Of a DNA stretch of 64,000 bases, positions 56,302-64,000 are shown piece after piece. The DNA comes from Tilletia caries (taxonomy: Eukaryota > Basidiomycota > Exobasidiomycetes > Tilletiales > Tilletiaceae). The stretch's first letter is position 1. Every line of letters starts with the position of its first letter. Below the pieces are notes generated by a model. That model saw nothing but the letters and a program-made list of their open reading frames with translations. It had not been told where the DNA came from and searched no databases. The DNA lies in contig JALUTQ010000039.1 in assembly GCA_032718865.1 (NCBI GenBank), positions 682,001 to 746,000 of the forward strand. Direction: 5' to 3'. The position numbers and the translations under genes are program-made.

Positions 56302-57226
56302 GTTGGTAGGAGCACGTGGTCGTGGGAGTCAGGGAGAAGAGGGCACCACGGATTGACGAGCGAGGGAGGCGACTTGCGGACGGTCCGAACGAGGTCTTGA
56401 GCTGGAAAGGGAGTCTTTATTCCGGACAGATCTGCCTTGAGTCCTTCGGTCTAGGCTAAGGCTTCCGAAGTCGTTGCGTAGTTGCTTGTGTTCTTCGTCG
56501 GAGCAGGCGATCTTCTCGAAGCTGGAACTGTCTCGTCGGCGCGCCGGAAAGACGACAGGTGATCGCGGACCAGCACTGGCGGGAGGGGCTTTGATGTGCT
56601 CCGCAACGACCTTTCAGCTGGCTGGGTTCAAGAATCAGAGAGCTCAGGCGGTGGGATGGGATGGGAAGGGGAGTGAAGGAATAATGAATGGGCTGGCCTG
56701 GTCTGGTCGGGACGTATGCGCATACGAGGTATTTAAAGCTGCCTGGGTGATGCATGAGCTTCCTTCCCGTTCTCCCGCAGCTCAAAATCAGGGCACAGGG
56801 GTCATGACCGCAAGACCACACAGCCAGACCCCATGCACACAAACGCGAATCAGTCAGACGGTGGCTGGTGGCTGGTGGCTGGCCGCTGGCCGAGGTCAAG
56901 ACTCAAGACGGCAGGAACTGAGAAGGAAGCACGTGAGGTAGTGGATATGATTGACAGTAGATTTACAGGAATCAATCGGCTTGGTTCACTCCAGCATCGG
57001 TCTGGACGGGAAGGCTGATCAGTGCTGGGTGCCGTCAAAGCCGAAGTCCGCGGTGTCCGCCGTCAAGAGGAGATCGCAATCGCGGCAAAAGAAGGGAAGG
57101 GAAGTGGGACGAGTCCGTGGTGTCGAAAGGAGAAAATATAAGAATGTCCGTGATGTGGTATCGTCAAGGGGAGTTGAACGCTCGTTCAACAAAGAAGGCG
57201 ATGTTTGGTCTGCATTGAGAGCCGAT
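56302..57226. other. region between LETM1 and ROT1
   Basis: About 920 bp; the LETM1 promoter on the left and the ROT1 3' flank on the right. No supported gene. Confidence 0.45.
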
Positions 57227-58210
57227 CTACTTCTTGTAGGGCTTGCCGATGATCTGCAATTTCGGAACACAAGCACAACGAGGATCAGTGTCTCGCTAGA
57301 AAGGCACATGAAAGATATAACCATTTGTATCACATACCTGCTGGTGCAGTTGTTGGGTGGGAAGCATCTGTGGCGGGTTGTAAATTTGGTAGAGGACTGG
57401 AATCGGGCTGCCGTCGAACGCATACAACTGCAGGGCGTATGCAGGAGATCCGTAGTGGCGGACGAGCGAAGTAGACCATTGTGAGATCAGCTCGGTCCTG
57501 TAAAGAACATGAACAAAGAAGATTAACATCACGAGTGCGCAAAAACATGTTAAGCATGCAAAGCCACTCACTCCTCGTAGTACTGAACGCTGTCCGAAAC
57601 TTCGCCACACATCGTCTTGATCTGCTGGTGACCATCACCAGCGAAGGGCTTCAGAGTTAGACTACCATTGTTGTTTCTGGTGTAGGTGCCGTGTTGCCAG
57701 ATCAGCTGGGCTTTAACGCAGTTGGGTTTGGCAGCTGGAAAGGCAGGAAATCGGGAGTCAGACTCTTGTGCAGGGCGATCGACAGCGCTGATTGGGCTAG
57801 AAAACTCACGTTGGGGAATGTATTGGAAGATGGCCTGCTCCCAGTGTCCGTCGGAAGTAAAGCTGTAGGAGCGGCCCGCCGTTCTGGGGGGAATGAAAGA
57901 GTTGTTGGTAGGGTTGAAGAATTGCTGTAGGAGACAAAACCGTGTCAGGAACATGCACAAAAAGAAGTGATGAGGAAGAGACTGGAAGCAGCAGCCGCCG
58001 CCGCCGATCTGCCCAATCTTATCGTCTCATCCTCATCATCGTCCCATCTTTCGGCCCACTCACCAGGCCAGTGACCACATTACCAGCACCGCTGCTCCAT
58101 GTGCCGACGATGTCGACCTCGTTTTGGGCTTGTGCGCGTCCAAACAGGAGCAAGGTGGCGCCGATCAGGGCGGCGGCGCCCGAAGAGACGATGCGAAGGG
58201 GAGACAACAT
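57227..58210 (-). CDS. ROT1: ER chaperone-like protein ROT1
   Basis: ER protein needed for cell-wall (beta-1,6-glucan) synthesis and glycoprotein folding in yeast. From ATG 58210: a signal peptide (MLSPLRIVSSGAAALIGATL, ending GRAQAQ), then DIVGTWSSGAGNVVTG, FFNPTNNSFIPP, GRSYSFTSDGHWEQAIFQYI, LIWQHGTYTRNNNGSLTLKP FAGDGHQQ and YALQLYAFDGSPIPVLYQIY. PPQMLPTQQLHQQ follows. The IVGTWSS, SYSFT-DG, QHGTY and LQLY-DG-P blocks are the family signature. Five exons; the last encodes only IIGKPYKK. I see no C-terminal membrane helix, which the yeast protein is thought to have. Confidence 0.87.
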
Positions 58211-58601
58211 GGCGTTGGAGTGACGGATAGTGTACGCGGGGCAAAACGAATACGGCGATAGCAGGTCGGGCTGGATGAGGACCGTTTCCAAGGAGGCGGC
58301 TTTGACGAGCAGACACTTGTTCGCTGATTCGTAATCGTCTGGCAAGAGTTGGGTGCTGAAGGAGAAGGTGAGCGTCGATCTGGAGCCAAGGGGAGCGCTG
58401 CTGTCGGGACCGCTGCTCCAGGGCGGTGGATCGGCGTTTGAGCGATTGCCAAGCAGCCGGCGTTTGGGCTGATCGGCCCGAGGAGCCGGTCAGCCTGATC
58501 CGTCCACTCACTCGTTCGCTGAAAGCGACCTCTGCCAGACATCCACATTTTCGAGCGCGAACCACATTGAAATACGTTCTGTTCCCCTGTTCCTGGAGCC
58601 A
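58211..58601. promoter_or_regulatory. divergent promoter of ROT1 and QNS1
   Basis: 391 bp between the two opposite start codons. No TATA box obvious. Confidence 0.5.
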
Positions 58602-61600
58602 TGGGTCACCCTGTGTACGTTTCTTGGGAACGCTGTGCTTTGATTGAGGTAGAAGCTCACGCGCTGACCGCTCTACCATCTTTGTGATCCGCTGTCCTTC
58701 CAATCATTCTCGTGGGATCTGCTGCCTGCTCATCCGGGTTTGGCGTCCACAGTACAATCGCGACTTGCTCTCTCAACCAATGGGCTCTAGACTTCGACGG
58801 CAACCGTGACCGGATTCTCGAGTCGATTCGCGTCGCAAAGGAGCGCGGAGCTCGACTTCGAGTCGGACCCGAGCTGGAAATTCCGTGAGCTGTTCTGAAG
58901 TTCCATCATTAAGAATGTCACGATGTTACTTTAGCTTGCTGACCGCTCTCCATGGCTCTTACGAACTACGTTTCTCAGAGGGTATGGGGTACGTATCAAC
59001 GAATGTATGCGGAAAGAGTGGCTGCCAGCTAGGACTTATTCTATCGTGTGTGACAGTGCTTCGATCATTTCCTAGAAGGCGATACCGAGCTCCATTCATG
59101 GCAAGTTCTGTGCCAAATCTTGAAGAGCGACGCCACCAAGGGAATTATCTGCGATATCGGAATGTCAGTGTCGGAACTCTCCTCTCTGCGTCGACTTTTG
59201 CCCCTTTGACGTCCCCGCCCTTCCTCTTCACACAGGCCCATCCAACATCGCTCGACCCTGTACAACTGCCGAGTCCTCGTCCTCGACTCCAAGATTCTCT
59301 TCATCCGACCAAAGATGTGGATGGCCAACGATGGAAACTACCGAGAGCTGAGGTACTTTACGCCCTGGGCTCGTAAGGGAGAGACCGATGACTTTGCTTT
59401 GCCTCGCATGGTTCGAGCCATCACGGAACAGGATATTGTTCCCTTTGGAGACGCCGTATTGGCAACGATCGACACCGTCATCGGCGTCGAGCTGTGCGAG
59501 GAACTCTTTACGCCCAACAGGTGAGAGATCGCTTGCGGAGACCAGGGCCTTCGTATGGACGTGTCTCAAGAATATCTCGTATCTGCTACCAGTCCCCACA
59601 TATCGATGGGCCTAGACGGAGTCGAGATCTTCATCAACTCGAGTGGAAGTCACCACGAACTTCGCAAGCTGTACCGTCGCGTGGAGCTCATCAAAGAGGC
59701 GACACTGAAAGTGAGCCGTTGTTCACATCTTGATTTGCAGAGCAAAGACTTTAGCGCTAACTACGTCTCCTCCAGCTCGGCGGAGCGTACCTGTATGCCA
59801 ATCAACAAGGATGTGACGGCGATCGTCTCTACTACGATGGATGTCCTCTCATCGCTTTGAATGGGTCCGTGATTGCCCAGGGGACACAGTTCTCCCTCGA
59901 CGACGTTCAAGTCATCACAGCAACCATCGATCTTGACGAGATCCGGGCAGCTCGAAGCTCAAAGAGCCGAGGCATGCAGTCTCAATTTGGGAATACCGGC
60001 ATCAATGGCGGCCGCGGATATCCTCGTGTTCGTGTCGCCTTCGAGCTCGGGCAAGCGGAAGAAGACTGGACCACGCCTGTCGAGCTGAGGGATCTCAAGA
60101 TGCCTACTACAAAGGACGGTGGCGATGCCGATGCCGATGCCAAGAACGCGCCTGGAACGAGCAATTTTGCAGATGCTGTTGACGTGTTCTACCATAAGCC
60201 AGAAGAAGAAATTGCGTGAGTGAAAAGATGTCCAGACTTTCGCAGTGGTGTGGCAAGCTCCTCTGACATCCCAGCTTTGCTATCAGGCTCGGCCCAGCAT
60301 GCTGGCTCTGGGACTATCTTCGCCGATCTCGAACCCAAGGGTACTTCATCCCGCTCTCTGGGGGCATAGACTCGTGTGCTACAGCGGTGATCGTATACAG
60401 CATGTGTCGATTGGTGCACCAAGCATGTCAGACGGAACCTTCGGGCCACGCATTGCCCAAGGGGGCTTCCCAGCAGGCGACCAGCTCACGGCCAGGTCGG
60501 AATGAGCAAGTGCTTCAAGACGTGCGAAGAATCTGCGGAGAAGGTCCGGACTCGGATTGGATCCCCAAGTCGCCGCAAGAGATTGCCAATCGGATGTTTG
60601 TGACCTGCTATATGGGTACTGAGAACTCCAGCGCCGACACGCGGGCTCGGGCCAAGGATTTGGCACAGGCGATCGGAAGGTTAGACGAAGGTCGCACTAT
60701 CATATGCTGGGGCATGGGTGCTGATTTAGGTTTTCTTCCGCAGTTATCACATTGACCTCAACATGGACATCGTGGTGCGGGCCATCACCACACTCTTCAC
60801 GAGCGTTACGTCCAAGTCGCCGCGCTTCAAGGTGCACGGAGGCACGCCTGCGGAGAATTTGGCGCTGCAGAACATACAGGTGAGACATCCCTGGCTTGCC
60901 TTCGGAACAGTGCGACGATGATGCTCATCGATGTTCGCTGTCTTTCAGGCTCGACTCCGCATGCTCCTTGCATACATGTTCGCGCAACTGACGCCGTGGG
61001 TGCGAGGGCAGACTGGAGGCTTGCTAGTCCTCGGAAGCGCGAATGTCGACGAAAGGTGAGAGTCTATCAGTCACGCTCAACGGCTGTAGCGCTGCTCTGC
61101 TCTGACGCTGCGTCTCATTTACACAGTCTGCGAGGCTACTTGACAAAGTACGACTGCTCATCGGCGGACATCAATCCGATCGGTGGCATTTCCAAGACGG
61201 ACTTGAAACGCTTCATCGCATATGCCCAGGTAGCATTCGATCTTCCAATCCTGGAGAGCTTCCTGACCGCAGTCCCCACGGCCGAGCTCGAACCCATCAC
61301 TGAGCAATACGTACAAGCGGACGAGGTGAGCTCTTCGATGCTATTAAGTACTGGCCTCCACTGCCTACCCTGTCGCTCATCGACCATTCTTTCGCAACTT
61401 GACAGGCGGATATGGGCATGACATACGACGAGCTATCCATCTTTGGTCGCCTGAGAAAGGTTGCCAAATGCGGACCTTTCTCAATGTTCACAAAGCTTGC
61501 GCACGACTGGGGCAACACGCTCAGCCCCAAGGAAGTCAGTCACCTTAAACCTTGCTCCCCTTGGTGGTAGGCATAGAAACTGACATCAGAGATACCAACA

Positions 61601-62061
61601 GATCGCGGAGAAAGTCAAGCTATTCTTCTTCGAGTATGCACGTAACCGACACAAGATGACGACCTTGACTCCGTCGTATCATGCTGTGAGTGCTCCTTTT
61701 GCTGTTCTCGACGCCAAGCCGGCTGCTGATCGAGATCCCTGTCTTTTATAGGAGTCATACAGCCCGGATGACAACCGTGAGTCCCAGACGTGTATCTGGC
61801 ATGGCATGCTCGGCGCGGATCACTGACTGTATTCAATGCAACACAGGATTCGATCTACGCCCCTTCCTGTATCCAAGCCGGTTCCCGTTCCAGTTCCGCT
61901 TGATCGACGAGCTGGCCGCCAAGGTGAGGTCCCTCTCCGTGGACGGAAGGAACATGCCTGCATTCGCACCAGAAGATACTGATCGTTGATACGTTTCTGT
62001 TCCTCAGATTCCGGACCGCAGCCAGAAAGCAGTGGATGCACCGGACGGCTCAGCCCAGTGA
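58602..62061 (+). CDS. QNS1: glutamine-dependent NAD+ synthetase
   Basis: Last step of NAD+ synthesis: nicotinate adenine dinucleotide + ATP + glutamine to NAD+. Exon 1 is only 14 nt (58602-58615, MGHP plus two bases), followed by an intron to about 58759 and [17 protein letters not shown]. The N-terminal glutaminase (nitrilase fold) shows [12 protein letters not shown] (Glu), [15 protein letters not shown] (Lys) and GVELCEELF (Cys), the catalytic triad. The synthetase part has [13 protein letters not shown] (ATP loop), [34 protein letters not shown] and [19 protein letters not shown]. It ends [20 protein letters not shown] and a short tail. About 11 or 12 exons. A 25-residue insertion after LVHQACQ distinguishes it from the yeast enzyme as I recall it. 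Confidence 0.93.
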
Positions 62062-62934
62062 GATGGCCCTTTTCACCCGTGCTTCACCGGGAGAATCCAT
62101 CGTCGGGACAGGCAGCCTGGGAATGTTCGGAGCCCAAAGTGCTTCCCTGGCTATCCCTCGCCTCATTCGGTCATGTGTAAAAGAACGATGAAATCAAGGG
62201 GCAATTGCTCCAGGTCACCAAGCTCGATCGTCTCCGTCCTTCCTCTGACACAGTCGTTCAGGCGTCCAAAGAAATAGAACGCTCGTACAAGTGGGTTGGA
62301 GGCTGACTTCTTCTCCCTTCTCCTGCCGTTTTCACTGACTGCTTCAGGTTCTGTCTTTCCCCCTTTCTTTGCAGTCTTGCTGATACTTTGCACTTAACTT
62401 TCCAGATTTGACTTTCAATGTCATCTCTTCGACTTCTCACGCAGGTCGTCACTTCACCCTGGCTTCAAACCTGGCGGAAACCTTCGGTCGACGGTATCAT
62501 CAGCGCGACCTATGCCCCTCCGTGTGGTCCATCTCGACGCAGTGCAGAGCGGACAGCATCTCAAGTTACATCGCATTCTCATCCTCCCTTGTAGTCGACT
62601 CCGCCATCAGCTTCGCTTCTCGGCTCGTCGTCAGAGGACAGGTTGACACGCTTACCAGAATGGTAGTCGATGAGGCGAACGTGAATCTTGCACGTACGCT
62701 TCGAACCTTCGAATTCTCGCTCCTCACACAGGACAGAACGAACAGACGGTCCCTCTTTCCCGATTCTACTTGGACTCTGCCAATTCGAACTCGATCCTCC
62801 TTTCACATCCTGGTCCGAAGCTTGAAGACTCGTTCTGTTCGGCTGATCGATGATACTGGGAGCCGTGAAGATAGGAGGGAGATCAAAGGGATGCCATTGC
62901 AGAGTCTAATGTAAAGCTACACTATGTTACATGG
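62062..62934. other. unassigned region behind QNS1
   Basis: Pyrimidine-rich tracts ending in CAG on the plus strand (about 62295-62415) look like introns, and a 168-codon frame runs at 62408-62914, but no family motif appears on either strand. A gene is possible; I cannot support one. Confidence 0.3.
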
Positions 62935-63900
62935 AGTCCCCTCCTCCTACCCACTTGGGGGGCTTGGCCGGGTTCGTATGACAAACCCATAACGAGCCCG
63001 ACCAGCTGAAGTGGGTTTGTACGGAGGAGGGGTGGTGAGTAGAGCGCAGGAGAAGCCCCCCAGCCACTGCGCTCTGAGAATGAGAAAGCCGAACCCGAAG
63101 ACGACCCAGAGAAGGACTCACAGCGGCGAAGCGGACGAATCGGTTCCCGGATAGGGAGAATCCCTGACCAACCCTGACCGACCAGTGAAACCCCCCTCGA
63201 CCTCGAAGAACCGGATCAGTGTGCGATGGGTGACGGATCTTGGTGTCTGCGCCATCGTATGAGACACACGAAGAGAGCCGTCCGCAGCACTGTCCGATCC
63301 TTGAGGTCTTGAAGGGCATCCGAGTCGGTCAGGGCACGGCCGAACCCCTCGACCTCGAAGAACCGGGCCAGTGTGCGATAGATGACGGATCTTGGTGTCT
63401 GCGCCATCGTATGAGACACACGAAGAGAGCCGTCCGCAACACTGACTCCGATCCTTGAGGTCTTGAAGGTCAACCGGCCGCCGACGCCGCCTGAGCGCCA
63501 TCCTTCCTGGGCCGATGTCGAGTTCGTCCGCTTCGCGCTCCGCTCTGAGTCGTGGGTGGCCCCTCCTCCGGTTTGGACCGACCCGTGTGCTGGAGATTAG
63601 TGCACCCCGCCTCGAAGACTCCGTTGTTGTGACGCTCGTTGGTGCCGGGCCCATGGGGTGTTGGCCACTTGAGGTCTTGAGGGATGTCTGAAGAGGGGTG
63701 CGAGGGGCGAGGCACAGGGAGTGTTGGACCCGTCGTGGACCGGGTCGGTCTGTGGAGATGTTTGAGGTTGTGATGAAGGGTGAAGATGAGAAGCGGATGG
63801 ATGTGCGCCGGTGCCAGCAGCGACGGTGGAAGGGAGGACTGGTGGTCCACGAGTGGAGGTGTCGACGTCGATGGTGGAGGGAGGCACCATAGGTGAGGGT
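62935..63900. other. repeat-containing region near the right edge
   Basis: Contains the direct repeats at 63193-63469 and several overlapping frames on the minus strand (for example 63470-63850, Pro/Thr/His-rich). None has a recognisable domain; they look like repeat-derived or chance frames. Confidence 0.4.
63193..63469. repeat. direct repeat, two ~123-bp copies
   Basis: 63193-63315 and 63345-63469 share the path from CCCCTCGACCTCGAAGAACC to CTTGAGGTCTTGAAGG with a few substitutions and a short indel (CACTG-TCCG versus CACTGACTCCG). They are separated by 29 bp. Confidence 0.9.
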
Positions 63901-63916
63901 GAAAGGGTAAAAGGGG

Positions 63917-64000
63917 GGAAGAGTGGAAGAGTGGAAGAGTGGAAGATTGGAAGAGTGGAAGAGTGGAAGAGTGGAAGATTGGAAGAGTGGAAGAGTGGAA
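63917..64000. repeat. 8-bp satellite (GTGGAAGA)n
   Basis: Period 8, with an occasional ATTGGAAG variant, continuing past the window edge. Confidence 0.92.

Noticed and set aside
57170..57200. T-loop-like GTTCAA motif as a tRNA gene
   Set aside because: No stem pairing and no matching D arm or anticodon arm on either strand.
62408..62914. 168-codon frame behind QNS1 as a gene
   Set aside because: No family motif, Ser/Thr/Arg-rich, and intron-like tracts upstream could not be joined to it in a consistent way.

Overview
The window is nuclear DNA of a basidiomycete fungus. Most genes are cut by many short introns (roughly 45-100 nt, GTGAG/GTAAG donors, CAG acceptors). The proteins are conserved fungal ones: GPI8, HAM1/ITPase, a ZRC1/COT1-type zinc transporter, CDC20, a Zn2Cys6 factor with a fungal middle region, PRP17, an OLE1 desaturase fused to cytochrome b5, LETM1/MDM38, ROT1 and QNS1. 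The class is not certain; a smut-like (Ustilaginomycotina) or similar species would fit.

Layout. 1-8989: a Ty3/gypsy chromovirus on the minus strand, with LTRs, polypurine tract, broken gag-pol, a C-terminal chromodomain and an extra ORF with its own TATA-like box. It has landed inside a host gene whose 5' part lies at 8990-9470. 9745-10438: a TIR element filling the divergent promoter in front of GPI8 (10464-12074). 12366-13572: shikimate dehydrogenase. 14039-15302: a spliced minus-strand locus of unclear coding capacity. 16031-16923: ITPase. 17451-19646: CDF zinc transporter. 20101-21005: TA-flanked MITE. 21551-23448: CDC20. 23740-24486: first copy of a foldback element with 9-bp target duplications. 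25011-28883: Zn2Cys6 factor. 29342-32732: HD-domain protein with a very long disordered N-terminus. 33810-36373: a 2.6-kb TIR element whose interior reads as a train of 19-41-nt microexons on the minus strand. 37554-39498: MFS transporter. 40079-41299: UPF0643-like protein. 42035-42783: second foldback copy, nested in a small TIR element. 43675-46126: mucin-like single-pass membrane protein. 46698-49191: PRP17. 50750-52481: OLE1, with a MITE 120 bp behind it. 53642-56301: LETM1. 57227-58210 and 58602-62061: ROT1 and QNS1 from a shared divergent promoter. 62062-64000: no assignable gene; direct repeats and an 8-bp satellite run off the end.

The genes are mostly housekeeping and do not form a pathway cluster. 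What stands out is the mobile-element load: one retrotransposon and six short TIR elements, nearly all in promoters or just behind genes, several with readable target duplications. The least explained object is the TIR-bounded microexon train at 33.8-36.4 kb. Exon joins are my reading of splice signals and reading frames, without transcript data. I saw no tRNA, rRNA or CRISPR array.
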